A DNA stretch of 64,000 nucleotides from Mycobacterium gordonae (GCF_001417955.2 NZ_LKTM01000223.1:62001-126000), one strand, 5' to 3'; numbered from the stretch's first letter, positions 51,674 to 60,165 are shown. Notes: generated by a model from the sequence alone, not told the origin. Numbers and translations: made by a program.

Positions 51674-53335
51674 TTACTGACGGTTGTTCGGCGGCCGGAA
51701 GATCTTCGGTCGCACCGGCCCGGTGGTCTCGCTGGACCGGAAGATCCGCGGCGCGGGCCCAGGCGCGGACAGCACCGTGGTGGGAGCATCGTGCTCGGTC
51801 GGGGCAGCCCCGAACCGCGTGGTCCTGGCCTCCGACGGAGGCGGCGGAGCGCCGGGACGGGTGGGGATCGGCACCGGGGGCCGGGTTCTGGCGACCGGAC
51901 GCTGGGCCGGCCGGCGCCGGCGCCGCGGCTTGCGGATCTGTGCCGCGACGATGACGGCCGCGAGGATGAACAGGGCCAGACCACACAGCGTCACGTCGAA
52001 GGTGCTGGTGATCTGCTGCGCCAGATCGTTGCCGTAGACCGGGCTGACGGACCCGCCCTGCTCGAAGCGCGGGGCCAGCACGACGCCCAGGATCACCCGG
52101 GAAACCGTCAGCGTGACGACCAGCCCGCTCAACGCCGTGATCAACCGCGACCGCAGTGCCCCGGACGCCAGCCTGACGCGCAGCCACAGCGCGAGCGCCG
52201 CGGTCATCACGTCGAAGGTTGCCAGCGTCAGCGAGTTGTACGGGAAGGTGGGGTAGTTGAGCAGCACCGCGACCAGCAGATCCGTGATCCGCATCAGCGC
52301 CGAACCGAAGCACCAGACGACGATCAACGTCAGGCCCTTGCGGATCGCGTTGCGCCACACCTCCCGGTCCCGGTACACCTCAGGCCGGCTGAACAGGGTC
52401 AGCGGCACGAACAGGGCCGCTGCCGCGGTCCAGGCCAGATACCCCTCATAGCCCACGCCCGCCGTCGAGGTGTTCTGTGCGATGCCGTGGAACGCGTCGA
52501 TCTCGCGGCCGGCGGGCAGGGCCCACACCAGCATCCCGGCGAGCAGCGACGAGACGCCCAGGGCGAAGATGGCGAACCGGGACGCCGGGGTGTTGCGCAG
52601 GATCCAGCGGGAGGCCACCAGCACCGCCGTCAGCGCCACCACGCCGTACACCACCGCGCTGAGAATGACGGTGGTGTTGCGGGTGCCGAACGCCTCCGAG
52701 CCACCCGCGTTCTGCAGTGCGTAGCGCACCCGCCAGCACAGGTTGAATCCAGCGCTCAGCGACGCACCGAACATCGAGATGTAGCCGAGGAGCCGGGCGC
52801 CGCGCAGCCACCTCTCGTAGTGCTGTTCTTCGAGGTGGGGGCGGATCAACGCCGGTTGCGCGGCCAGCAGTGCGCCCGCGGCGCCCAGCCACCCGCCCGG
52901 CCCGACGCCACCCGGTACCTCCGTGGTGCCGCCCTGCAGGATCGACTCGGCCACGTCGTAGAGGACGAAACCCACGATGAGCACCAGGTAGGGAATGTTG
53001 AGGATGAGCCGCAACCGCGCGCTCGAACCTCCGTCGGATCGTCCGCGCGCTACCAGGATCGAGACCAGCGACAGCAGGGTTGCCAGGACGAGCAGCCCCC
53101 ACCACACCAGGCTGCTGTGCGGGATTCCCAGACCGAAGTAGAGATTCCAGGGGAACACCAACGCCAGCAGAAGCAGGACGACGGCGGCGATGTCGCGGAG
53201 CGAGTTGCGCCGCTGCGCGGTGGAGCCGGGAGGCTGTGGACCCGGGGCGGGCCGGCCGGCGCCCGCCGGGCCGGGAGGTGCCGGTCGCGCGCCCACGATC
53301 GGGCCCGTCGGCGTGTCGTCGGTGTTCAGGCTCAC
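51674..53335 (-). CDS. Large multi-spanning membrane protein (Rv0537c-like)
   Basis: 553-aa protein. A Pro/Gly-rich cytosolic N-terminus (1-~45) is followed by about a dozen transmembrane helices (the first near 50-70, IAAVVLLLLALVFPWNLYF) to ~residue 460, then a basic Pro/Arg-rich tail (PRRRRRPAQRPVARTRPP) with Thr residues. No transporter signature is recognised. The GTG at 53335 with a G-run upstream is used; the frame stays open to 53506 but that stretch is promoter DNA with an inverted repeat. It resembles Rv0537c. Function unknown. Confidence 0.83.
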   Translation of the reverse strand: MSLNTDDTPTGPIVGARPAPPGPAGAGRPAPGPQPPGSTAQRRNSLRDIAAVVLLLLALVFPWNLYFGLGIPHSSLVWWGLLVLATLLSLVSILVARGRSDGGSSARLRLILNIPYLVLIVGFVLYDVAESILQGGTTEVPGGVGPGGWLGAAGALLAAQPALIRPHLEEQHYERWLRGARLLGYISMFGASLSAGFNLCWRVRYALQNAGGSEAFGTRNTTVILSAVVYGVVALTAVLVASRWILRNTPASRFAIFALGVSSLLAGMLVWALPAGREIDAFHGIAQNTSTAGVGYEGYLAWTAAAALFVPLTLFSRPEVYRDREVWRNAIRKGLTLIVVWCFGSALMRITDLLVAVLLNYPTFPYNSLTLATFDVMTAALALWLRVRLASGALRSRLITALSGLVVTLTVSRVILGVVLAPRFEQGGSVSPVYGNDLAQQITSTFDVTLCGLALFILAAVIVAAQIRKPRRRRRPAQRPVARTRPPVPIPTRPGAPPPPSEARTTRFGAAPTEHDAPTTVLSAPGPAPRIFRSSETTGPVRPKIFRPPNNRQ

Positions 53336-53658
53336 GATGCCCCCCAGGGATCGAGGTCGGGTGCTGGCGGGGCAGGTTCGGTAGTGTCGCAAGGGAACCC
53401 CCTGCCCGGCCCGCTGCGTTGTTCCCTTGCGAACATATTCTCCATTCGGATGTGGGGCAGTGGCTGTGAACAGGTTATGAACGTGAACGGGATCGTTGGT
53501 GAGCATCCCTAGGGGGTGGGAATCCGATTACGCTGCGCTCATGGGGCTTGCCTCCAAGCTTTCTCCAAGCCCGAATAACGAATATTGCCGACGGTACAAA
53601 GTGTAGTGATGCCGGGACTTAGCTGGTTCTGGGGTAGCCAGCCGAAGGGGAGCCGTAA
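53336..53658. promoter_or_regulatory. Divergent control region with 12-bp inverted repeat
   Basis: 323 bp without a gene, between the membrane protein and the DUF7159-like gene. TCGCAAGGGAAC (53387-53398) is repeated in perfect inverse at 53421-53432 with 22 nt between. On the minus strand TATGTT (53437-53432) is a good -10 that overlaps the right arm, so a protein bound there, or a leader hairpin, could control the membrane-protein gene. For the plus-strand gene TAGTGAT near 53603 and a GGGGAG ribosome-binding site before 53659 are seen. Confidence 0.6.
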
Positions 53659-55662
53659 ATGGATGTCGTGTTGGGGGTGGCCGTCACCGGCCAGGTCGCA
53701 CGCCTGGCTCTGGTTGAGGCGGCCGCTCGCGGTAACCAGGTGCTCGACCAGTCCACGGTCGAGCTGTCGCGTGACCCTGTCACGGACCTGACCGAAACCG
53801 TGGTCGGCACCAACCGGCTGCTGGCCGACGAAGGCCACCGGCTGGTGGCCACCCGCCTGGTGTGGTCGGACCAGTACCTGGCTGACCAACTGCGGCAGGC
53901 GTTGGACTACGCCCGCGTGCCCAACGTGCAGGTGGTTTCGGAGTCTAAGGCGGCCGGGGCGCTGCTGGGCCCCGGCCGGGGCGCCGCGGCAGTCCTGCTG
54001 ATCGGCGACCAGACGGCGAGCCTGGCCGTGTCGGGAGATCCGGATGCGCCGCCGACCATCCTGGCGTCGACACCGGTGGAGAACGATCCGGGTGCGACGT
54101 TCGACACGTTGATGGCCCAGATTCCCGGGCAGGCCGGCAGCCCAGACGACGTGCTGGTCGTGGGCAGCTCGCCCGAGCAGACCGCGATGTTCGCCGACCA
54201 CTTGCAGTCCGCTTCGACCATGGGTGTGCAGATCCCGCCGGACGCCACCTTCGCGCTGGCGCAGGGGGCGGCGGCCGACGCGACGATGGCTGCCCCGGTG
54301 ATCCCTGCCGACGGTCCGGCGGGCGTTGCCGGGTCGTCTCTCGATGCCCCGATGGGGGGGCACCAGGGATTCGCGGGCGGTGGTCCCGGGGGCGCTCCCA
54401 CATCGTCGCCGGATGCGTCGGGTCTGTCGGCCGGTGGTCCCGGTGGTGCTCCGACGTCGTCCCCGGACGCCTCGGGATGGGCCGCGACGATGGCGCAACC
54501 GTCGCTGTCTGGCGGCGGTCCCACTGCGTCCCCGGATGCACCGGGGTTGTCGGCCGGCGGGCCCGGTGGTGGCCCCACTTCGTCTCCGGACGCATCGGGA
54601 CTGGGTGCGACGATGGCGCATCAGGGTTTTGCCGGCGATGCGACGATGGCCGCCCCGACCGCCTCCCCGGACGCCACCATGGCGGCGCAGGTCCCGGGCG
54701 ATGCGACCGCGTACGTGTCCTCGCCCGACGCGGGGCAACCCGGCGGCGGGGATGAACAACTGGCTTATTCGCAGGCCAGCGAGTACGACATCCTCCCGGT
54801 CGACACCGACGGCTTCGGCGATTACGGCGATGAGTACGACGAGTTCGACGACGGGTTCGACGAGGACGACCCCGAAGCGGCCGGCGGGAAACCGCACAAT
54901 CTCAGGCGACTGCTGATCAGCAACGCGGTGATGGGGTTTGCGGTACTCGGGTTCGCCTCGCTGGCCGTCGCGGTGGCCGTCACCGTCCGCCCGACCGCGT
55001 CCACACTGCCCGTCGAGGGACACCAGAACGCGCAGCCGGGCAAGTTCATGCCGCTGCTGCCGACCGAGCAGCAAGCACCGGTGCCCCCGCCGCCGCCCGA
55101 GTTGCCCACTGCGGGTTTCCAGGGCGGCAGCATCCCCGCGGTGCAGAACATCCCGCGCCAGGCGCCCGCCGCTCCCGCACCCGTCCCTGAGCCCGTCGCT
55201 CCGGTCCCCGTTCCGGCGCCCGTGCCGGTACCGATCTTCATTCCGCCGTACCCGGGCTGGCAGCCCGGCATGCCGACCTGGCCGATCGTGACGCCGCCGA
55301 CGACTCCGCCGACGACGGAGTACACCACTCCGCCGACCACGCCACCCACGACGCCGCCGACGACTGCGGCCGTGACTACTCCGCCCACGACGTACGCGCC
55401 GCAGCCGACTACGGCTGCTTCCGCGCCTACTACCTATGCGCCGCAGCCCACCACCGTGGCGCCCAAGCCGACCCAGGCGCCGCAACCCACGCAGGCCCCG
55501 CAGCCGACGTATGCACCGCAGCCCACGCAGGCGCCGCAGCCCAGGACTCAGGCACCGCAAACCCAGGCGCCGCAGACCGTGGCCCCGAAGCCACCGACTC
55601 AGCAGGCACCCAAGCCGCCGTCCGGCGGCAGTGGCGGCAGTGGCGGCAGCGGTCCCCGGTGA
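53659..55662 (+). CDS. DUF7159-like protein with Pro/Thr-rich extracytoplasmic tail (Rv0538-like)
   Basis: 667-aa protein. The N-terminal ~180 residues (VVLGVAVTGQVARLALVE, AVLLIGDQTASLAV, VLVVGSSPEQ) look like an actin/Hsp70-like ATPase half-fold as in mycobacterial DUF7159 proteins. A low-complexity region (~240-318) has imperfect GGPGGAPTSSPDASG repeats. After an acidic stretch, one transmembrane helix (~418-442, VMGFAVLGFASLAVAVAVTV) leads outside to a tail rich in Pro, Thr and Gln (TTPPTTPPTT, APQPTQ), a likely site for O-mannosylation. ATG 53659 has GGGGAG upstream. Downstream are a glycosyltransferase and a DUF2064 protein. Confidence 0.88.
   Translation: MDVVLGVAVTGQVARLALVEAAARGNQVLDQSTVELSRDPVTDLTETVVGTNRLLADEGHRLVATRLVWSDQYLADQLRQALDYARVPNVQVVSESKAAGALLGPGRGAAAVLLIGDQTASLAVSGDPDAPPTILASTPVENDPGATFDTLMAQIPGQAGSPDDVLVVGSSPEQTAMFADHLQSASTMGVQIPPDATFALAQGAAADATMAAPVIPADGPAGVAGSSLDAPMGGHQGFAGGGPGGAPTSSPDASGLSAGGPGGAPTSSPDASGWAATMAQPSLSGGGPTASPDAPGLSAGGPGGGPTSSPDASGLGATMAHQGFAGDATMAAPTASPDATMAAQVPGDATAYVSSPDAGQPGGGDEQLAYSQASEYDILPVDTDGFGDYGDEYDEFDDGFDEDDPEAAGGKPHNLRRLLISNAVMGFAVLGFASLAVAVAVTVRPTASTLPVEGHQNAQPGKFMPLLPTEQQAPVPPPPPELPTAGFQGGSIPAVQNIPRQAPAAPAPVPEPVAPVPVPAPVPVPIFIPPYPGWQPGMPTWPIVTPPTTPPTTEYTTPPTTPPTTPPTTAAVTTPPTTYAPQPTTAASAPTTYAPQPTTVAPKPTQAPQPTQAPQPTYAPQPTQAPQPRTQAPQTQAPQTVAPKPPTQQAPKPPSGGSGGSGGSGPR
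54375..54610 (+). repeat. In-frame degenerate tandem repeats in the DUF7159-like gene
   Basis: Four imperfect copies of a unit encoding GGPGGAPTSSPDASG plus a variable spacer (GLSA, GWAATMAQ or GLGATMAH). DNA copies differ at many third positions, so the repeat is old rather than a recent slippage product. The unit count could vary between strains. Confidence 0.7.
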
Positions 55663-55688
55663 GTTGATTCGGCGGCGTCAGGGTTCCC

Positions 55689-56339
55689 ATGTCTGAGGTG
55701 ACCGTCGTTCTGCCCTGCCTGAACGAGGAAGAGTCCTTGCCCGCGGTGCTGGCCGCCATCCCGGCCGGTTACCAGGCGCTCGTGGTGGATAACAACAGCA
55801 CCGACGGGACCGCCGCGGTGGCCGCCCGCCATGGTGCCCGGGTGGTCGCCGAGTCGAGGGCCGGATACGGCGCAGCGGTGCACGCGGGTGTGGTCGCGGC
55901 CACCACGCCGATCGTCGCGGTGATCGACGCCGACGGCTCGATGGACCCCGGCGACCTGCCCAGACTGGTCGCCGTACTGGATGGCGGCGCCGACATGGTG
56001 ACCGGGCGGCGCCGCCCGGTGGCCGGCCTGCACTGGCCGTGGGTCGCCCGGGTGGGCACCGTGGTGATGAGTTGGCGGCTGCGGACCCGCCACCGACTAC
56101 CGGTGCACGACATCGCGCCCATGCGGGTGGCCCGGCGCCAGGCGCTGCTGGATCTCGGCGTCGAGGACCGGCGATCGGGCTACCCGCTGGAACTCCTGGT
56201 TCGCGCGGCGGCCGCCGGCTGGCGAGTTGTCGAACTCGATGTCAGCTACGGTCCCCGGACGGGCGGCAAGTCCAAGGTCAGTGGGTCGCTGCGGGGCAGC
56301 GTCACCGCGATTCTGGACTTCTGGAAGGTGATCTCGTGA
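55689..56339 (+). CDS. Glycosyltransferase family 2 protein (Rv0539-like)
   Basis: 216-aa GT-A enzyme of the dolichyl/polyprenyl-phosphate sugar transferase type. VTVVLPCLNEEESLP and LVVDNNSTDGTAAVAA form the nucleotide-sugar site; the metal-binding DxD-like motif is AVIDADGSMDPGDL; a later VHDIAPMRVARR and RRSGYPLELLVRAAAAGW are family blocks. No transmembrane helices, so it would act on the cytosolic face. It lies 26 bp after the DUF7159-like gene and its stop overlaps the next start (GTGA). Supplying lipid-linked sugar for modification of the Pro/Thr-rich tail is an attractive inference. Confidence 0.88.
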   Translation: MSEVTVVLPCLNEEESLPAVLAAIPAGYQALVVDNNSTDGTAAVAARHGARVVAESRAGYGAAVHAGVVAATTPIVAVIDADGSMDPGDLPRLVAVLDGGADMVTGRRRPVAGLHWPWVARVGTVVMSWRLRTRHRLPVHDIAPMRVARRQALLDLGVEDRRSGYPLELLVRAAAAGWRVVELDVSYGPRTGGKSKVSGSLRGSVTAILDFWKVIS

Positions 56340-57004
56340 CTCTGCCGGTCACGGTGCTGGTGGTCGCCAAAGCGCCCGAGCCTGGGCTGGCCAAGACCCG
56401 GCTGGCGGCGACGGTCGGAAACCGCGTCGCCGCCGAGATAGCCGCCGCCGCGCTGCTCGACACGCTCGACGCGGTGGCCGCGGCCCCGGTGGCCGCGCGA
56501 GTGGTCGCCCTGACCGGCAATCTGGACAATGCCGCCGGGACAGCTGAGCTCCGGGAACGGCTCGGCGCGTTCACCGTCGTCGAACAGCGCGGCGACGATT
56601 TCGCCGAGCGCCTGGTCAACGCCCACGCCGACGCGGCGAGCGCGGGCTATCCGGTGCTGCAGATCGGGATGGACACGCCGCAAGTCAGCGCCGAGTTGCT
56701 GACCGACTGCGCGCGCCGGTTGCTGGAAGCTCCGGCCGTGCTCGGAATGGCGCAGGACGGTGGCTGGTGGGTGCTCGGGGTGCGCAGTCCGGAAGCCGCC
56801 CAGTGTCTTCGCGGCGTCCCGATGTCGCAGTCCGACACCGGCAATATCACGCGTAAAGCGCTGCAGGACAAGGGTATTGAGGCGGCTCTGGTGCCGGAGC
56901 TGGCCGATATCGACGTCATCGGCGACGTAGCAGGGGTGCGTGCGGTGTGCGGACGCACCAGTCGCTTCGCTCGCGCCACCGAAGGCGTCGCTACCAGTTC
57001 GTGA
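56336..57004 (+). CDS. DUF2064 nucleotidyltransferase-like protein (Rv0540-like)
   Basis: 222-aa protein of the DUF2064/TIGR04282 group, Rossmann-like relatives of MobA/CofC nucleotidyl- and glycosyltransferases. VTVLVVAKAPEPGLAKTRLA carries the N-terminal nucleotide loop; LQIGMDTPQVSAELL and AQDGGWWVLGV are typical blocks. It commonly neighbours family 2 glycosyltransferases, as here, where its GTG overlaps the preceding stop. It probably activates or transfers a sugar or cofactor moiety. The end overlaps the convergent membrane-protein gene by 14 bp. Confidence 0.87.
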   Translation: MTLPVTVLVVAKAPEPGLAKTRLAATVGNRVAAEIAAAALLDTLDAVAAAPVAARVVALTGNLDNAAGTAELRERLGAFTVVEQRGDDFAERLVNAHADAASAGYPVLQIGMDTPQVSAELLTDCARRLLEAPAVLGMAQDGGWWVLGVRSPEAAQCLRGVPMSQSDTGNITRKALQDKGIEAALVPELADIDVIGDVAGVRAVCGRTSRFARATEGVATSS

Positions 57005-58343
57005 AGATCACGCTGTTCAACAGCAGCGCCCCAGCCGCGTTGACCGCCAGCCACGCCCGGTGCGAGCGCACCGGAAGCAGCGCCGGCGCCGCGGTCAGCC
57101 AGACGGTGAACGGCAGCCAGATCCGCTCGGTCTCGGCCTTGCTCAGCATGCTCAGGTCGGCGCAGACGATGGCGGCCAGCACGGCCAGCAACAGCAGGTG
57201 CAGGCCGCTGCGACGACGGATCGCGGCCAGGTCGAAGACCCGGCTGACGCCCGCCACCGAGCCGAACCCGATCGAGCACACCACGCACGCCAGGTTGGCC
57301 CAACTCCAGTACTGGAACGGCCGGTCCTTGGCGATGCCCTGCCAATAGCGTTGCTGCACCAGGTGATAGCCGTCGAACCAGTAGAAACCCGCAACCGCGA
57401 ACGTCGCCGCCACCGCCACCGCTGCCAGCACCGCCGGCCCGAGCGCCCGCAACGCCGCCCGCCAGTCGGCGGCTGAAACGAGCACCGCCAGCGCCGGCAA
57501 CCCGATCAGCACCAGGCCGTAACTGAGGAAGACTCCCCAGCCGAGCACCAGCCCCGCGGCGGCACCGGCCAGGGCCGGGAACCGGACACCGCCGTGCACC
57601 GCCAGCGCCAGCAGCGCGATACCCCAGGCCGCCACACCGGCGAAGTACCCGTCGGCCGATACCGCGACCCAGATCGCCGTGGGGGCCACCGCGACGAACG
57701 GGGCCGCGCGGCGTGCCATCTGCTCGCCGGCCAGGGCGCGGACGGCGACGAGTACGGCGGCGGCCGCGCTGGAACCGACCAGCAGGCACCACAGCCCGGC
57801 CCAGGCGCCGCCGTGCAGGCCGATGCGGTCCAGCCACACGAACGTCAGCAGCGCGCCAGGCGGATGGCCGGAGACGTGTGTGGTCCACGAATGCGGCTGG
57901 AAGTCGACGATCCGGCTCGCGAAGGTGCGCAGCGTCGCTGGGATGTCGGTGATGCCAGGCACTTCCCACAGGTATTCGTCCCGGGTGGTCAGGCGACCTG
58001 CGAAGCCGCGCTGCCAGCCGTCGATCAGCGCCAGCGACAACGCCCACGCGGCCGAAGTCGCCCAGCTGCCGAACAGCAGCGCTCGCCAGGAAAGTCGTTG
58101 CGCCACAACGGGACCCCACAACACCACGGCAGCCGCGATGGCAATCGCCGCCGCGGTTCCCCAACTGAAGTGGATATCCCAGTAGCCGAATATCGGAGCG
58201 GCGCCGGCGCGCATCGCGAACCGCTCCAACCCGATATCGGAGCGCGGCTTGACGCCGACGTTCATCCGTGGCAGCACGAACGCCGCAGCCACCAGTACGG
58301 CCGCGGACGCCACCGCGAGGGTTTCCCGGCGCGCGATCTTCAC
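56991..58343 (-). CDS. Multi-spanning membrane protein, GT-C-like (Rv0541c-like)
   Basis: 450-aa membrane protein with about eleven helices. Near the N-terminus the extracytoplasmic loop after helix 1 contains FGYWDIHFSWG, and later DFQPHSWTTHVSGHPPGALL, an acidic/His-rich loop pattern like the polyprenyl-phosphate-dependent GT-C sugar transferases. That assignment is by eye. The GTG at 58343 has a TAGGCT -10 at 6 nt, so it is probably leaderless. Upstream is menE with a 27-bp gap. It resembles Rv0541c. Confidence 0.85.
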   Translation of the reverse strand: MKIARRETLAVASAAVLVAAAFVLPRMNVGVKPRSDIGLERFAMRAGAAPIFGYWDIHFSWGTAAAIAIAAAVVLWGPVVAQRLSWRALLFGSWATSAAWALSLALIDGWQRGFAGRLTTRDEYLWEVPGITDIPATLRTFASRIVDFQPHSWTTHVSGHPPGALLTFVWLDRIGLHGGAWAGLWCLLVGSSAAAAVLVAVRALAGEQMARRAAPFVAVAPTAIWVAVSADGYFAGVAAWGIALLALAVHGGVRFPALAGAAAGLVLGWGVFLSYGLVLIGLPALAVLVSAADWRAALRALGPAVLAAVAVAATFAVAGFYWFDGYHLVQQRYWQGIAKDRPFQYWSWANLACVVCSIGFGSVAGVSRVFDLAAIRRRSGLHLLLLAVLAAIVCADLSMLSKAETERIWLPFTVWLTAAPALLPVRSHRAWLAVNAAGALLLNSVIFTNW

Positions 58344-58347
58344 ACCA

Positions 58348-58377
58348 GCAGCCTATTGAAAGAAAGCAGCCTATTGA
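58348..58377. repeat. 12-bp direct repeat spanning the menE stop and the next promoter
   Basis: GCAGCCTATTGA occurs at 58348-58359 and again at 58366-58377 (18-bp period). On the minus strand each copy reads TCAATAGGCTGC and holds a TAGGCT hexamer. One copy supplies the -10 (58355-58350) of the membrane-protein gene at 58343; the other holds the menE stop codon TAG (58373-58371). Confidence 0.65.
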
Positions 58378-59450
58378 CCGAAGTGTTGCGCCAACGCCCG
58401 GCGGTCGACCTTCCCGATGCCCCGGCGCGGGAGCTCGGAGACCACATGCAACTCCCGCGGTGCGGCAGTGGCGTCCAGGGCGCGCGCGACGTGGGACCGC
58501 AGTTCCTGCACGGTCGGCGCTGCGGATACGGCCTGCAGCACAATTGCGGCGACCACCCGCTGGCCCAGCCGGGCGTCGTCAACTCCGAAAACCGCGCAGT
58601 CCGCCACGGCGGGATGGGTGAAGAGGGCCGCCTCGACCGGACCCGGCAACACGGTCAATCCGCCGGTGCTGATCGCGTCGTCGATCCGGCCCAGCACCGT
58701 CAGGACACCCGAATCATCGACGGAGCCAAGGTCATCGGTGAGAAACCAGCCGTCTTCGAACGGATTCGGATCGACCGGGTTGCGGTAGCCTCTGGCCAGC
58801 GTGGCGCCACCCAGCGCGATCCGGCCGTCATTGTGCACCCGCAGTTTCACCCCGTCCAGTGGGATGCCGTCGTAGACGCAGCCGCCGGCGGTCTCGCTCA
58901 TTCCGTAGGTGCGTACCACCGAGACACCGGCAGCGGCCGCGGCATCGAGCACCGGTCGTGGCGCCGGCCCGCCGCCGAGCAGGATGGCGTCCAGCTCGGC
59001 CAGCGCGGCCGTGGCGGCAGGATCGGCCAGCGCCTTGGCCAGCTGGGCGGCGACCAGTGAGGTGTACCGCCGCCCGGATCCCAAACGCGCTATGGCGCCA
59101 GGCAATTCAGTAACGTCGAAGCCGGTCGAGACATCGAGTTCGACCGGTTCCGATCCCGCCAGCAGGCTGCGGATCAGCACTTGCAGGCCGGCGATGTGAT
59201 ACGGCGGTATGGCCAGCACCCAGCGTCCGGGTCCGCCGAGGTGCCGGTAGGTCGCCGACGCGCTCGCCCGCAGGGCCGCGGCTGTCAGCAGCGCACCCTT
59301 GGGTGCGCCGGTGGTTCCCGACGTCGTCACCACCAGGGCGACGTCCTCGTCGATCTCTTCCCCGACACGCAGGCCGCGAACCGTGGAATCCAGGGCGTGC
59401 TCGGGAGAGACGACCAGCGCGGAATCAGTGCCGTCGAGCACCCGCTGCAA
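58371..59450 (-). CDS. menE: o-Succinylbenzoate-CoA ligase
   Basis: AMP-forming ligase that activates o-succinylbenzoate for menaquinone synthesis. The P-loop is VVTTSGTTGAPKGALL; A5-type RTYGMSETAGGCVYDG, A7 WFLTDDLG and A10 RRGIGKVDRRAL with catalytic Lys are present. At 359 aa from the TTG at 59450 it matches the short M. tuberculosis MenE (Rv0542c), whose annotated Met aligns with the GTG at 59441. The frame continues open upstream with plausible coding sequence (RALGVAPGSATRQLLPAL) as far as the preceding gene's stop, without ATG, GTG or TTG. The true start may be non-canonical. Confidence 0.92.
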   Translation of the reverse strand: MQRVLDGTDSALVVSPEHALDSTVRGLRVGEEIDEDVALVVTTSGTTGAPKGALLTAAALRASASATYRHLGGPGRWVLAIPPYHIAGLQVLIRSLLAGSEPVELDVSTGFDVTELPGAIARLGSGRRYTSLVAAQLAKALADPAATAALAELDAILLGGGPAPRPVLDAAAAAGVSVVRTYGMSETAGGCVYDGIPLDGVKLRVHNDGRIALGGATLARGYRNPVDPNPFEDGWFLTDDLGSVDDSGVLTVLGRIDDAISTGGLTVLPGPVEAALFTHPAVADCAVFGVDDARLGQRVVAAIVLQAVSAAPTVQELRSHVARALDATAAPRELHVVSELPRRGIGKVDRRALAQHFGQ

Positions 59451-59509
59451 CGCGGGTAGCAGCTGCCGGGTCGCCGAACCCGGTGCGACCCCCAGTGCCC
59501 GCAGGACGG

Positions 59510-59818
59510 CTATGCGTGGTCCCCGTTGTCGCGCACGTCATCCAGGGGCCAACCCTGGGCGGCCAATCGCTTACGGACGCGCTCGACGTCATCGGGCGAC
59601 GGCAGTTCGTCGGTGAGCTGGGTGATCGCGACGCCGATGTCGATCTTGTCGATGTTGAGTTCGCCGCGCTGCATCAATTCGTTGGCCACCGTGACGATCT
59701 CGTCGTTGGTCAGGCGGCGGGCCAGCAATGCCAGCACGGCGAAGGAATCCGTCGGCGGAATGCCGTCCGGATACCCCGCGCGCAGCCACGAGACGATCGA
59801 ACTGAGAAAACGGTTCAT
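59510..59818 (-). CDS. DUF3349 protein (Rv0543c-like)
   Basis: 102-aa small helical protein of the DUF3349 family, common in mycobacteria. The sequence runs SSIVSWLRAGYPDGIPPTDS, LALLARRLTNDEIVTVANEL and IDIGVAITQLTDELPSP; the latter parts suggest a compact helical bundle. No reaction is known. The ATG at 59818 stands 9 nt after TAAGTT, a near-leaderless -10. Its stop lies within the upstream extension of the menE frame, so the two are probably coupled. Confidence 0.88.
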   Translation of the reverse strand: MNRFLSSIVSWLRAGYPDGIPPTDSFAVLALLARRLTNDEIVTVANELMQRGELNIDKIDIGVAITQLTDELPSPDDVERVRKRLAAQGWPLDDVRDNGDHA

Positions 59819-59877
59819 AGTGCGATCAACTTACCCCCCTGACCATCGCCGAAACGCGGTTGACGAGGAACTTCGCG

Positions 59878-60165
59878 TTACGGTTTGGCGCCCAGGAACG
59901 GGTAGTGAGTGTGGTGGGCGATGAAGTCCCTGGCGATATAGAGCACGCCCAGGACGACCACCACGAGAACCACCGCGTAGATCAGCCAGGCGATGGCGGT
60001 CAGCATCGGGCGGTGCCGTCCTTCGGTGCCGCCCGCGTTGAGGGTGCCCCCGCCGGCGGCCTGAAGCCGCACGCCCAGGGCGAACAATCCGGGCAGGGCC
60101 GCACCCGCCAGCAGGCTGAAAAGCAGGATTTTCAACGTGGCTTCGTAGTTGAACCAGGCGTTCAT
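59878..60165 (-). CDS. Small two-helix membrane protein coupled to pitA (Rv0544c-like)
   Basis: 95-aa protein with two transmembrane helices (about 11-34, LKILLFSLLAGAALPGLFAL, and 55-78, AIAWLIYAVVLVVVVLGVLY) and a polar loop between them. The ATG at 60165 overlaps the pitA stop by 4 bp (ATGA), so it is made with the transporter and may be its subunit (inference). The frame extending upstream through 60768 is a shadow antisense-phase reading of pitA. It resembles Rv0544c. Confidence 0.84.
   Translation of the reverse strand: MNAWFNYEATLKILLFSLLAGAALPGLFALGVRLQAAGGGTLNAGGTEGRHRPMLTAIAWLIYAVVLVVVVLGVLYIARDFIAHHTHYPFLGAKP

Noticed and set aside
53462..53510. Tiny ORF in the divergent control region
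   Set aside because: Only 11 codons with no convincing ribosome-binding site and no hydrophobic or structured feature.
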